NCBI GenBank assembly: GCA_036971475.1
Contig: JBAIZL010000376.1
Location: forward strand, 4,370,001 to 4,434,000
DNA: 64,000 nt
From: Prosapia bicincta
Lineage: Eukaryota; Arthropoda; Insecta; Hemiptera; Cercopidae
Direction: 5' to 3'
The notes below the pieces were generated by a model. It did no database searches. It was not told where the DNA came from and worked only from the letters and a program-made list of their open reading frames with translations. The position numbers were made by a program, and so were the translations under genes. Positions 1-11,810 of the stretch are shown here, piece after piece; the stretch's first letter is position 1; each line of letters opens with the position of its first letter.

Positions 1-206
1 ACCAAGGACCGAAGTGGCTAACGGACCAGCAACCGCGCATACGTCTTCGGCAGAGCAAGCTCACATCAGCGTCCCAGACCAGAGTTTGTCAAGCTCTGGA
101 CCTTTCAGCACTCCCAACGCGCAACGGTTCTGACCAGTCAAATTCCCTAAGTACAGATGTTAGTGTATGTGTATATGTGGATGTGTAAGGGTGTGTGTAT
201 GTGTGT

Positions 207-247
<41 letters not shown>

Positions 248-317
248 CTTTGTGAGTGGTGTAGTGTTAGGCTAGGGTACGAGGGACGCCAAATCCCTCG
301 TAGGTGCGGCTAGTCCT
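1..317 (-). mobile_element. LINE 5' UTR (5' end of an element continuing left)
   Basis: This is the reverse complement of the 5' UTR carried by full-length LINE copies in the window, for example 22078-22584. It contains the conserved blocks around CCAGAGCTTGACAAACTCTGG and the hairpin GAGGGATTTGGCGTCCCTC. The element's 5' end lies at about 317 and its body continues leftward out of the window. The outermost 14-15 nt (CCCCGCAGGGGGTGC in complete copies) are missing, so the copy is cut at its very 5' end where it meets the LINE-B fragment. The family cannot be assigned from the UTR alone. Confidence 0.8.
189..244. repeat. (GT)n microsatellite inside the LINE 5' UTR
   Basis: A nearly pure GT run sits at the same place as shorter GT/CA runs in the other 5' UTR copies (about 11061-11095, 22158-22190, 37055-37082, 50113-50168). 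It is therefore a variable-length internal part of the element, not a host locus. Confidence 0.85.
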
Positions 318-1464
318 AATCTTCCGTGCGAAAGCACGGAGAATATTTAGGCAACGTAAACGAGAATCATGGTCGCAGTACATTGGTACAATTACAAGAA
401 CTACAGCTCCATCCACAGTATGAAAGAAATTACGATAAGTCTGTGGCATTTCTGTTCCGATGCCATTAATTTCATTAAGGCATTCGGATGGTGTTTTGAC
501 CACGGACTGTGAGGAAATTGCCAATGTGTTAGCGTTATCGTTTTCAAAACATTCTTCATCTTCTGCATACAAGGACACTTTCCAGGTGTACAAACGTAAA
601 CAGGAAGCCTTACCTTTCACCGTTGGATTGGCTGGAGATTCTTGTTTAAATATCCATTTCTCTATCGACGAACTAGAGTCAGCTCACTCGTCAAAGAAGG
701 ATTCAGCTCCAGGCCCGGATGATATTGTATACTCCATTATTAAAAATCTTCCACCGTCGGCAAAACTAGTTCTCCTTCGGATATACAACCGTATATTTAA
801 GGAGCACGGTTTTCCCGATGCATGGTTAAAAGCGACAATAATTCCTTTTCTAAAACAAGGAAAGGTCAAAACTAATCCCAGTAGTTACAGACCCATCTCT
901 CTTACCAGCTGCTTATGCAAACTACTGGAGAAGATGGTCAACCGTCGTCTTGTCTGGTATCTAGAAACAAACAAACTTCTTTCTAACGTTCAGTGTGGTT
1001 CCAGACAAGGACGTTCATCAGTTGACCAATTGGTTGTGTTGGAGTCAGTTATACAAAATGCCTTCATCTTACGACAAACACTGGTAGCCGTTTTCTTTGA
1101 CCTTGAGAAGGCATATGACATGGCATGGAGAAGAGGAATTTTGAATGTATTGAAATCATGGGGTATACAAGGTAACATTCTTGCTTTTATACAAAATTAT
1201 TTGAATAACAGGACTTTCCCTGTACGTCTAGGAGGCATATATTCTGCTCGTTGCGAACTAGAGAATGGTGTATCACAGGGTGGCGTTTTGAGTGTGACGT
1301 TGTTTGCTGTTGCCATTAACAGCGTCACTTCAAACGTACAGTCACCGGTCCACTGTTCCCTGTTTGTAGATGATTTTTGTTTATATATGGCTGCTAGAAG
1401 TATGGCAACAGCGGAAAGATCCTTACAGTTAGTGATTAATAAATTGCAAGAATGGACCAAATCT
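318..1464 (+). pseudogene. LINE-B ORF2 fragment, reverse transcriptase part (left piece)
   Basis: In frame with family LINE-B ORF2 from the KARRIFRQ region to the RT thumb. RT motifs are visible: YRPISLTSCLCKLLEKM, FFDLEKAYDMAW, a PQG-equivalent written SQGG, and SLFVDDFC with the catalytic Asp pair. A nonsense codon replaces the Trp of STVWKK near 411-414, so translation can only start downstream at 460. The copy lacks ORF1, endonuclease and 5' UTR. At 1464 it is interrupted by a LINE-A insertion and resumes at 5580. The hexamer AAATCT occurs on both sides of the insertion (1459-1464 and 5574-5579). Confidence 0.85.
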
Positions 1465-4400
1465 TATAAATCCTTTGCTAAGCTAATAAATGTCTTTGCT
1501 TAGGAAGTCAGTGATACAATGGAACGTCAACGGTGTTAGGAGTCACATAGAAGAACTTAAAGTACTCGTGGGAGATGTGTATCCAATGTTTGTATGTCTA
1601 CAGAAGACACATCTCCACGAATCGCATAATTTCCATTTAAGGGAGTATTCAGTTTTTAGATCGGACTTCGTTACAGAAGATCGAGCTAGAGGTGGCGTAG
1701 CCATCCTAGCCCGTGACTGTATCGATGCTGTTTCTCTAAACTTAATAACTCCTTTACAAGCAGTAGCCGTTCAAACAGCTGTCCCGTATAAAATCACTGT
1801 GTATTGTGTCTACTTGCCACCACAAGAAAACCTGCATCACAGTGATTTAGTAAATTTGATAAGCCAGTTACCAATTCCGTTCTTATTGGTAGGGGATTTT
1901 AATGCCCACCATTCGTCTTGGGGATCTCCGACTAGGAACTCTCGAGGTGACCTTGTTGAGAGTGTAAGAACGGAACTAGACCTATGTCTGCTAAATGACG
2001 GTTCTCCTACTCATTTAGCAGCATCTACTGGTGGATGGACAGCTGTTGACCTATCGATTTGCAGCCCTCAATTAGCTACTAGATGCACGTGGTCGGTACT
2101 CAATAATTTGTATGGAAGCGGCCATGTGCCTATTAAGATCAGTTTATGTGACTCCCAACCCTGTTATGCTCGAAATTCCAGTTGGATTTTACGAAAAGCC
2201 AACTGGGACTCCTACTCTAATTACCTTGTATCACTTGACATGGATTATCTGACACCCATTGATGAAAATATAGAAACTTTTACAAAAGCAATTTTAAATG
2301 CCGCTGAAAAGACCATTCCGAAAACCTCCACGCCGACCGCCGCCTGTGCCGTGGTGGAACGATGAATGCACAGAAATCCTCCGTTTACGAGCTCTTAGGA
2401 AATTTAAACGACACCCAACGAATGGAAACCTTCAGGAATATAAAATACTCCGTGCGAAAGCACGGAGGATATTTAGGCTGAATAGAAAGAACTCTTGGGA
2501 ACAGTACATTAGCACAATTAGACGAACAACTCCGTCCTCCACAGTGTGGAGGAAACTAAGATCAGTTTGTGGTACTTCCATTTCGTTGCCAGTCATTGCG
2601 CTGAAGCAACCAGATGGGAGAATAATCACAAACAGTGATGACATTGCCAATGTACTTGGAACATCTTTTTCTAACTTTTCTGCTACTACAGCCTATAATA
2701 GATTGTTCCAGATGTATAAACTGAAGGAAGAAGCAATACCGTTTACCGTTCGGTTGTCTGAGGACTGTACTTTAAACACCCCTTTCTTTATAGGGGAATT
2801 GAAGTCAGCTCTTGCGTCAACGAAGGATTCTGCACCAGGTCCTGATTAAATTGTGTACTCCACGCTAAAACATCTACCATCATCGGCGAAACTTGTCCTC
2901 CTTCGAGTATACAATTGTTTATTCGAGGAGCGCTCTTTCCCCGATGCATGGTTAGAATCGACTGTAATTCCTCTTTTGAAGCCAGGTAAGGACAAAACCA
3001 ACCCCAGTAGTTACAGGCCTATATCACTTAAAAGCGTCTTGTGCAAACTACTGGAGAAGATGGTCAACCGCCGTCTTGTCTGGTACCTAGAAACCTACAA
3101 CCTTCTTAGCAACGAACAATGCGGTTTCAGACTAGGACGCTCATCAGTTGACCAATTGGTTTTGTTAGAATCCGCTATTCAAGATGCTTTTCTCTTGCAT
3201 CAAACGTTCGTTGCGGTTTTCTTTGACCTTGAAAAGGCATATGATATGGCATGGAAAAGAGGAATTCTGAACACTGAAATCATGGAGTATACAAGGGAAT
3301 ATCCTAGCATTCATCGCTAACTTTCTTTCAAACAGATCTTTCCGCGTACGATTTGGAGGCACGTATTCAAACAGCTATACACAGGAGAATGGTGTACCGC
3401 AGGGCAGCGTGCTGAGCGTCACGCTGTTTGCCGTTGCAATAAATAGTATCACCAGTAATATACGATCTCCGGTACGCTGTTCCCTTTTTGTGGATGACTT
3501 TTGTATATATGTGCCTGCTCGTAGTATGGCAACTGCGGAAAGATCTTTGCAGTTAGCAATATACAGATTGGAGGAATGGTCAAAAACTACAGGTTTCAAA
3601 TTCTCTGCTTCGAAGACCCAATGTGTAGCATTTAGTCGTCGTAGGCAACACCAGGAGCCGATCCTTTATCTTGACGGGGTTCAGCTTCAAACACGGATGG
3701 TGTTCGATTTTTGGGTCGATCTTTTGTTTGATAAAAGACTATCATGGGGTCCACATGTTCGTGATTTGAAGGTGAGATGCAGCAAGAAATTGGATATGTT
3801 AAGAGTCCTTAGTGGTACGAATTGGGGAGCAGACAGAACTAGTATGCTTCGATTTTATCTCGCAGTCTTTAGATCGCGCATTGATTATGGTTGTCAAGTC
3901 TACTCATCTGCACGACCTACAGTTCTGAAAACTCTTGATACCATCCACCACTCTGGACTTTGACTGGCTACTGGTGCATTTAAAACTAGCCCAATCCCTA
4001 GTCTTCTTGTCGAAGCTGGGGAACCTGCCCTTTCTAGACGACGTCAGATGCTACAAATATCTTACGTTTCTGTTCTTCGAAGCAAACCCAACCACCCGGC
4101 ATTTGAAATAGTCTTTAATAATACGCTAAATCAAGTGTACAATACACGTCAACGTTCGATCGCTCCATTTGGCATACGAACATTAAGAATATAGGATGAC
4201 CTAGAGTTGCAACTTCCAACTATGTTTGAACGACAAATGTGCTATCTACCTCCATGGATAATAAAAACGCCGCACTTCGATTTCTCATTGTCCAGTTATA
4301 TAAAACACGATACTCCTGTTGTGGTCTACCACCAGGAATTTTCATCCATTTATAAATCTCACCAACACAGTGTAATTATTTTCACTGATGGATCTAAACT

Positions 4401-5573
4401 GGACAATGGCGTTGGGTGTGCGTTTTATGCATCTGGATGTACCTACACGTACGGATTGCCCTCAGCTTGCAATGTTTTTACGGCAGAACTATTTGCTATT
4501 TTTAAAGCTTTGGACGTCATTCAATCTCGATCCTCGCATTATCTTTTGTGTTCGGATTCCAAAAGTGCTCTTCAGGCTCTTCAGGATGTTTTCTCTAACA
4601 ACCCTTTAGTTGGGACATTTTGTGTGCTGTACACAGGCTTCAATTGAGGGGTGTGGGGGTAACTTTCTGTTGGGTTCCTGGACATTGCGGAATACTTGGA
4701 AACACAAAAGCGGATGAAGCGGCGAAGAAAGCTACAAGTTTGGTGCCTCTTACTCAACAGGTTATGGCATCTGATTATGTGTGTTTCGCGAAACATTTAT
4801 TGCTCGCTGCTTGGAATGACGAGTGGCATACCGTGATTCAGAATAAGCTGAGGGAAATTAAAGATACCGTCCGTCCATGGAGGTCTTCAATTCGTTCAAA
4901 ACGTAGGGAGGAAGTGGTGGTTACACGCCTTCGCGTTGGCCACTCTTTTGCAACTCATGGATATTTGATGCGTCGTGAAGATCCACAAATATGCCAATAC
5001 TGCGGTGACATTTTCACCATAAAACATATTTTAGTAGATTGTGTTAATGTAAGCAATATTCGTGCCCTTTTTAATTTAAAAGGGAGTTTGAAGGTGGTGC
5101 TAAGGGACGATGCCTCGGCCATTGACCGAGTCATCGCTTTCCTGCACCACTTATTATTTTTTGAAATTTAATACACAAATTTTTTTTTTCATTTATTTAA
5201 ATTTTTTAATAAATTGTTTTTTCATTTATACATATAATTCTCTGTTTCTTTAATTTTTTTAATTTAATTTATTTTCTGTTCTTGTTATTGTTATTGAAAT
5301 TTATTTATTGGTAAACTGTTACCTATTATTGTTTTAAATATTGTTATTATTTATTTACTGTTATATTGTTCTTTGTTGTTATTTTGTTATTTAGTTTTTT
5401 AAGAATTTTTTCGTTGTTATAGGTTTATTGTTGTTTTTTGTCATATACAGTTGTTGTTGTTTTGTTTTGTAATTTTTGTTGTATTCAAATTTATTTGGTT
5501 TTATTTAAAATATTGCGTTCGGTTAGATTTTGTTTGGCGATAATAACCACAATTGGTTTTTCGCCAGGAAAAA
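1465..5573 (+). mobile_element. LINE-A copy A1, 5'-truncated, nested in LINE-B
   Basis: The copy starts about 25 nt before the ORF2 ATG, in the last bases of ORF1 (CCTTTGCTAAGCTAATAAATG), and runs through ORF2, an AT-rich 3' UTR (about 5172-5530) and the terminal stem-loop TGGCGA...TCGCCA to a short poly(A). Flanking AAATCT repeats fit a 6-bp target-site duplication in the LINE-B host copy. It is more diverged than the other LINE-A copies and is clearly dead. Confidence 0.85.
1490..5171 (+). pseudogene. LINE-A ORF2 (endonuclease-RT-RNase H), decayed
   Basis: The complete LINE-A ORF2 order can be followed: APE endonuclease (IQWNVNGV, LLVGDFNAHHSSWGS), RT (FFDLEKAYDMAW, PQGSVLS, LFVDDFC), RNase H (IIFTDGSKLD, FTAELFAIF, LLCSDSKSA, WVPGHCGILGNTKADE) and the terminal C-x2-C-x7-H-x4-C knuckle. 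It is broken by a frameshift near 2330, a stop at 2847, a frameshift near 3275, a stop at 3961 (Arg to TGA), a stop near 4193 and a frameshift near 4610. The endonuclease also has QKTHL where intact copies have QETHL, losing the catalytic Glu, and GSGHVP where intact copies have GSDHVP, losing the Asp of the SDH motif. Confidence 0.85.
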
Positions 5574-5579
5574 AAATCT

Positions 5580-6234
5580 ACGGGCTTCAAGTTTTCGGCT
5601 TCGAAGACCCAGTGTATAGCATTTAGTCGTCGCAGGCAACACCAGGAACGTATTCTTTATCTTGATGGTACGCGGCTTCAAACCGCGGATAATGTGAGAT
5701 TTTTGGGTCTTTTATTGGATAAAAGACTTTCATGGAATCCGCATGTGCGTGATTTGAGGACCCGGTGCAGCAAGATATTGGATATGTTGAGAGTTCTAAG
5801 TGGTACAAATTAGGGAGCAGACAGAACCTGTATGCTCCGCTTCTATCGCGCCGTTGTAAGATCGCGCATAGATTACGGCTGTATAGCCTATTCATCTGCT
5901 CGACCTACGGTTCTGAAACTCCTGGATTCAATACATCACGCTGGCCTTAGACTTTCTACTGGTGCTTTTAGATCAAGCCCAATCTCCAGCCTTCTAGTTG
6001 AAGCTGGAGAACCTTCTCTCTCAATGCGACGTCAAATGCTACAAATATCATATTACACTGGTCTTCGAAATAAACCTAAACATCCGGCATTCAAAGCAGT
6101 TTTTGATAACTACCTCGAGGAGCGTTACAATGTGCGTCAACGTTCAACTGCTCCCTTCGGAATAAGAACGTTGCGCATTTTTAGCAATCTAAATTTAGAA
6201 CATTCACCTATATTTGAACGAACATCATGCTACT
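5580..6234 (+). pseudogene. LINE-B ORF2 fragment (right piece)
   Basis: Direct continuation of the LINE-B fragment at 318-1464: it begins at GGCTTCAAGTTTTCGGC (KFSASKTQC) and runs to the connection before RNase H (FERTSCY). A Trp codon is now TAG at about 5812 (SGTN-stop-GADR). Similarity stops near 6234; about 8 nt later the left arm of the large palindrome begins inside a LINE-A ORF2, so this is the outer palindrome breakpoint. Confidence 0.85.
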
Positions 6235-6242
6235 TGACAACA

Positions 6243-9200
6243 TATCACTTGACATGGATTATTTGACACCCATTGATGAAAATATAGAAAATTTTAAGAA
6301 AGCAATTTTAAATGCCGCTGAAAAGACCATTCCGAAAACCTCTACGCATCCACGCCGACCGCCTGTGCCGTGGTGGAACGATGAATGCACAGAAATCCTC
6401 CGTTTACGACGAAGAGCTCTTAGGAGATTTAAACGACACCCAACGAATGGAAACCTTCAGGAATATAAAATACTCCGTGCGAAAGCACGGAGGATATTTA
6501 GGCTGAGTAGAAAGAACTCTTGGGAACAGTACATTAGCACAATTAGACGAACAACTCCGTCTTCCACAGTGTGGAGGAAGCTAAGATCAGTTTGTGGTAC
6601 TTCCACTCCGTTGCCAGCCATTGCGCTGAAGCAACCAGATGGGAGATTAATCACAAACGGTGATGACATTGCTAATGTACTTGGAACATCTTTTTCTAAC
6701 TTTTCTGCTACTACAGCCTATGATAGATTATTCCAGATTTATAAACTGAAGGAAGAAGCAATACCGTTTACTGTTGGGTCGTCTGGGGACTCTCCTTTAA
6801 ACACTCCTTTCTCTATAGGGGAATTGGAGTCAGCTCTTGCGTCAACGAAGGATTCTGCACCAGGTCCTGATTCCATTGTGTACTCCATGCTGAAACATCT
6901 ACCGTCATCTGCGAAACTTGTCCTCTTTCGAATATACAATCGTTTATTCGAGGAGCGCTCTTTCCCCGATGCATGGTTAGAATCGACGGTAATTCCTCTT
7001 TTGAAGCCAGGTAAAGACAAAACCAATCCCAGTAGTTATAGACCTATATCCCTTACAAGCGTCTTATGCAAACTACTGGAGAAGATGGTCAACCGCCGTC
7101 TTGTCTGGTACCTAGAAACCAATGACCTTATTTGCAACGAACAGTGTGGTTTCAGGCAAGGACGATCATCCGTTGACCAATTGGTTTTGTTAGAATCCGC
7201 TATTCAAGATGCCTTTCTCTTGCGTCAAACACTCGTTGCTGTTTTCTTCGACCTTGAGAAGGCATACGATATGGCATGGAAAAGAGGAATTCTGAACACT
7301 CTCAAATCATGGGGTATACAAGGGAATATCCTAGCATTCATCGCTAACTTTCTTTCGAATAGATCTTTCCGCATTCGTCTTGGAGGCACGTATTCAAACA
7401 GTTATAAACAGGAGAATGGTGTACCGCAGGGCAGCGTGCTGAGCGTCACGCTATTTGCCGTTGCAATAAACAGTATCACGAGTTATATACGATCTCCGGT
7501 TCACTGTTCACTCTTTGTAGATGACTTTAGTATATATGTGCCTGCTCGTAGTATGGCAACTGCGGAAAGATCTTTGCAGTTAGCAATAAGTAGATTAGAG
7601 GAATGGTCAAGAACTACAGGTTTTAAATTCTCTGCTTCGAAGACCCAGTGTGTAGCATTTAGTCGTCGTAGGCAACACCAGGAGCCGACCCTTTATCTTC
7701 ATGGGATTCAACTTCAAACCACGGATAGTGTTCGATTTCTAGGTCTTTTATTTGATAAAAGACTCTCATGGATCCCACATGTTCGTGATTTGAAGGTGAG
7801 ATGCAATAAGAAATTGGATATGTTAAGAGTCCTTAGTGGTACGAATTGGGGAGCAGACAGAACTAGTATGCTTCGCTTTTATCGCGCGGTCGTTAGATCG
7901 CGCATTGATTATGGCTGTCAAGCCTATTCATCCGCACGACTTACAGTTCTGAAAACTCTCGATGCTGTCCACCACTCTGGACTTAGACTTGCTACTGGTG
8001 CATTTAGAACTAGCCCAATCCCTAGTCTTCTTGTCGAGGCTGGGGAACCCGCTCTTTCAAGACGACGTCAGATGCTACAAATATCTTATATATCTGGTCT
8101 TCGAAGCAAACCTAAACATCCGGCATTTAATGTAGTGTTTAATAACCGCTACGAACCTACTTATATTGCACGCGAACGTTCAACCGCCCCTTTCGGTACA
8201 CGGACGTCGCGCATAATTGATAATCTAGAGTCGGAACTTCCTACTACGTTTGAACGATCGATGTGCTGTCTACCTCCATGGATAATAAAAACGCCCCGCT
8301 TCGATTTTTCACTGTCCAGTTTTATAAAAACCAATACTCCTAATGTGGTGTACCACCAAGAGTTTTTGGCAATATACAGATCCCACCAGTATAGTGAGAT
8401 TATTTTCACGGATGGATCTAAACTGGACCATGGCGTTGGGTGTGCATTTTATGCGTCTGGACGTACCTACACTTACGGATTGCCCTCAGCTTGCAGTATT
8501 TTCACGGCAGAACTATTTGCTATTTTTAAAGCTTTGACCGTCATTCAATCTGGATCTTCGCATTATCTTTTATGTTCGGATTCCAAAAGTGCTCTTCAGG
8601 CTCTTCAGGATGTTTTTTCTAGCAACCCTTTAGTTGGGGACATTTTGTGTGCTGTACACAGGCTTCAATTGGGGGGTGTGGGGGTAACTTTCTGTTGGGT
8701 TCCTGGACATTGCGGAATACTTGGAAACACAAAAGCGGATGAAGCGGCGAAGAAAGCTACAAGTTTGGTGCCTATTACTCAACTAGTTATGGCATCTGAT
8801 TATGTGTGTTTCGCGAAACATTTATTGCTCGCTGCTTGGAATGACGAGTGGCATACCGTGATTCAGAATAAGCTGAGGGATATTAAAGATACCGTCCGTC
8901 CATGGAGGTCTTCAATTCGTTCAAAACGTAGGGAGGAAGTGGTGGTTACACGCCTTCGCGTTGGCCACTCTTTTGCAACTCATGGATATTTGATGAGGCG
9001 TGAAGATCCACCAATATGCCAATATTGCGGTGATATCTTCACAATAAAACATATTTTAGTAGACTGTGTTAATGTAAGAAATATTCGTGACCTTTTTAAT
9101 TTAAAAGGGAGTTTGAAGGTGGTACTAAGGGACGATGCCTCGGCCATTGACCGAGTCATCGCTTTCTTGCACCACTTGAAAATATTTTTTAAAATTTAAT

Positions 9201-9588
9201 ACATAAATATATATATTTTTTAATTATATTTATATATATAATTCTCTGTGTTTCTTTTATTTATTTTAATTAAATTTATTTTCTGTTCTTGTTATTGTTA
9301 TTGAGATTTATTTATTGGTAAATTGTTACCTATTATTGTTTTACATATTATTTATTTACTGTTATATTGTTCTTTGTTGTTATTTTGTTATTTAGTTTTT
9401 AAGAATTTTTTCATTGTTATAGGTTTATTGTTGTTTTTTGTTATTTATTGTTGTTGTTTTTTTGTTTTGTAATTTTTGTTGTATTTATTTATTTGTTTAT
9501 TTATTAATTTATTTGATTTTATTTAAAACATCGCGTTCTGTGTTAGATTTTGTTTGGCGATGATAACCTCAATTGGTTTTTCGCCGGG

Positions 9589-9623
<35 letters not shown>
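6243..9623 (+). mobile_element. LINE-A copy A2 (left palindrome arm), ORF2 C-terminal 3/4 to poly(A)
   Basis: Open from about residue 245 of a LINE-A ORF2 (LDMDYLTPIDENIENF) to the normal stop at 9199, then a 3' UTR, the stem-loop TGGCGATGATAACC...TTCGCC and a 35-nt poly(A) at 9589-9623. RT motifs (FFDLEKAYD, PQGSVLS, SLFVDDF), RNase H residues and the terminal CQYCGDIFTIKHILVDC knuckle are intact. The endonuclease and ORF1 are absent because the palindrome arm begins here, not because of ordinary reverse-transcription truncation; the mirror copy in the right arm continues into a full ORF2. Poly(A) abuts a LINE-B ORF1 in the opposite orientation. Confidence 0.9.
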
Positions 9624-9625
<2 letters not shown>

Positions 9626-10677
9626 CTTCTATTTTTCGCAGAGATAACTGGCAATGGAGATTTTTCCGCACATTCAACATTAGTGTTTGAGTTGGAAACC
9701 AAATTTTTAGTCACCAAAGCTAATAACTGGCTAACTTGTTCCGTGAGAACTTCAATTTTCTTATTTAGCTCAACGCAGTTGGAACACGACTTCTCAGGGG
9801 TGATAGCTGAGGCATAAGATTTCGTTTCAAGTCTAGGTTGAGTTGACTTGAACTTCTTTTTAGCTTCGTAGAATGATGTTTTGTCCTTTGCCATTATGCT
9901 GAGGATCGCTTTCTCCTCCTTGAACTTTGGGCAGTTAAAGGAGCGAGCAGGGTGATCACCAGCACAGTTTGGGCATTTCGGAGCACTTGTGCAAACCTTA
10001 TCAGTATGGCCTTCAGATGCACACTGTCCGCATACCTCTGGCTTGGAGCAAGAAGAACTTACGTGTCCAAAACGTTGGCATTTAAAGCACCGGCGTGGAT
10101 TGGGAACGTAGGGCCTAACAGAAAGCCGTTGATAGCCAGCATATAAATATTCCGGGATAGATGGTTTCCCGAATGTCAGGATAATTGATGTTGTTGGAAC
10201 TCTCTGACCGTTTTCCATCCTCATAATTCGTACGACATCTGTTACACCTTCTGATACCAGTTCTGATTTGAGTTCGTCCTCACGGACATACAATAGATCC
10301 CTGCATGATATTACTCCCTTTGATGAGTTCAAGGTTTTGTGGGGAGCCACCGAAACCTTGACCTGATCAAAAAAGGAGGTCATTTTTAATAATAACTGTG
10401 ACTGCTTCGCATTGCTTGTTTCTATCAGCAGTGTTCCGTTCCTTAACTTCCTTATGGAAGAGACAGGTCCTGCTGCGCATCCAGTTATAGCCTTTTGGAT
10501 TACAAAGGGCGATACCTTTGAAAGATCTTTGCCAGCTTCTGCGCAAGACACAATCAAGAACTTAGGTGACGCTATATCAATTTCTTTTCTCATCGTAATT
10601 ACTTCCCTAGGCATTTTCGGAGAAACCTCACGACGCCTCTTTGCATTCAACTGGTTGGACATTTGTTGGTTATCCAT
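9624..10677 (-). pseudogene. LINE-B ORF1 (nucleic-acid-binding Gag-like protein), C-terminus lost
   Basis: About 350 codons of the LINE-B ORF1, starting at ATG 10677. Residues ~35-180 form an RRM-like segment shared with LINE-A ORF1. They are followed by three zinc knuckles (RCFKCQRFGHVSSSC, VCGQCASEGHTDKVC, KCPNCAGDHPARSFNC) and a short coiled coil (NKKIEVLTEQVSQLLALV). The frame appears to run on, but only as poly-Phe and unrelated residues read from the opposing LINE-A poly(A) tract; the true C-terminal ~80 residues seen in other LINE-B copies are missing. Mirror of 16890-17943. Confidence 0.9.
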
Positions 10678-11180
10678 AATTTGTTTTTAAGCTAACCATC
10701 GTGTCAGGCGTTACGGGCGAGACTATGAGAACGGGTACACCCATGGATCACTTTCGATCATTTCCAACCCCCGGAACTCTGGGGCCCATAGTTTCCTCCT
10801 TAGCTCGACTGGATGGGCATCAGTCGAGAACTCGTAATACTGTGCACAGGCTCCGACACCTGTGCACCGCGGACACTCCCTGACCAAGGACCGAAGTGGC
10901 TAGCGGACCAGCAACCGCGCATACGTCTTCGGCAGAGCAAGCTCACAGCAGCGTCCCAGACCAGAGTTTGTCAAGCTCTGGACTTTTCAGCACTCCCAAC
11001 GCGCAACGGTTCTGACCAGTCAAAATTCCCTAAGCGAAGATGTAAGTGTTGAAATGTGTATAGATTGTGTTGGTGTGTGTATGTGTGTGTATGCTTTGTG
11101 AGTGGTGTAGTGTTAGGCTAGGGTACCGCGAGGGACGCCAAATCCCTCGTAGGTGCGGCTAGTCCGCACCCCCCTGCGGG
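10678..11180 (-). promoter_or_regulatory. LINE-B 5' UTR with complete 5' end
   Basis: The region between the ORF1 ATG and the element's 5' terminus (CCCGCAGGGGGGTGCGGACTA on the minus strand at 11180). In order from the 5' end it contains a GTGCGG/CCGCAC stem, the GAGGGA/TCCCTC hairpin, a CA-rich variable run, the CCAGAG/CTCTGG hairpin, an 8-bp TGCACAGG/CCTGTGCA hairpin and the CTCGACTG/CAGTCGAG hairpin. Immediately outside lies minisatellite sequence. Confidence 0.85.
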
Positions 11181-11500
11181 CTTTAGGTAAAGCAGTCAGC
11201 CCTTAAGTAAAGCTACCCAAGAGTCGGGCCAGGATTGTTGCTATATCTATTTCATCCTCTCGACTAAGACAAATACCTCCATCAATTCTTGGATAAAGCT
11301 ACCTTGGAGTAGGGTCTTAGGTAAAGTCACCCAAGAGTCGTGCTTGAGGTAAAGCCACCACGGAGCTAGGCCTTAGGTATAGCCCCCGTAGAGTATGGAC
11401 TTAGTTAAAACCATCCTGAAGCCTGGCCCTAGCTAGAGCCACCGTGGAGAAACGCCTGAGGCAAATGCACACTAGAGTCAGGCTTTAAGTGGGGGGTTGT
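11181..11500. repeat. Degenerate minisatellite, ~30-bp unit
   Basis: Imperfect units containing TTAGGTAAAGCCACC followed by GGAGT and GGCC are repeated about ten times, with some interruptions. The same units recur at 12060-12250, in mirror image at 15328-15510 and 16080-16386, and at 33657-33735. The LINE-B element at 16387-33656 has inserted into this array: its flanks carry GCTTTACCTAA on both sides. Confidence 0.75.
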
Positions 11501-11719
11501 TTTTAATAATATATCAGATTGCCAAAAAATGATCGGTTGGATCAAATGACCAACGTTCCAACTAAACGCTAAGTTTAACCGGCCAACAATTATACATTGA
11601 GTTCAACTAGACAACAACATGTGCGGGAATCGACCTATCACATTGCAGAGGCTCGGTAGACCCACGCAACACAACGCAAACGGTCGCAGTAAGGTGTGTA
11701 GGCTTATATACTATGTTAA

Positions 11720-11810
<91 letters not shown>

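Noticed and set aside
8161..8409. Numerous 60-110 codon ORFs antisense to LINE ORFs
   Set aside because: They recur at the same place in every LINE copy because the sense strand is conserved; no independent coding evidence.
9523..10677. A 384-codon ORF1 ending in poly-Phe and further residues
   Set aside because: The last ~30 codons are read through the opposing LINE-A poly(A) tract and 3' end; the real ORF1 is truncated at 9624 (and its mirror at 17943).
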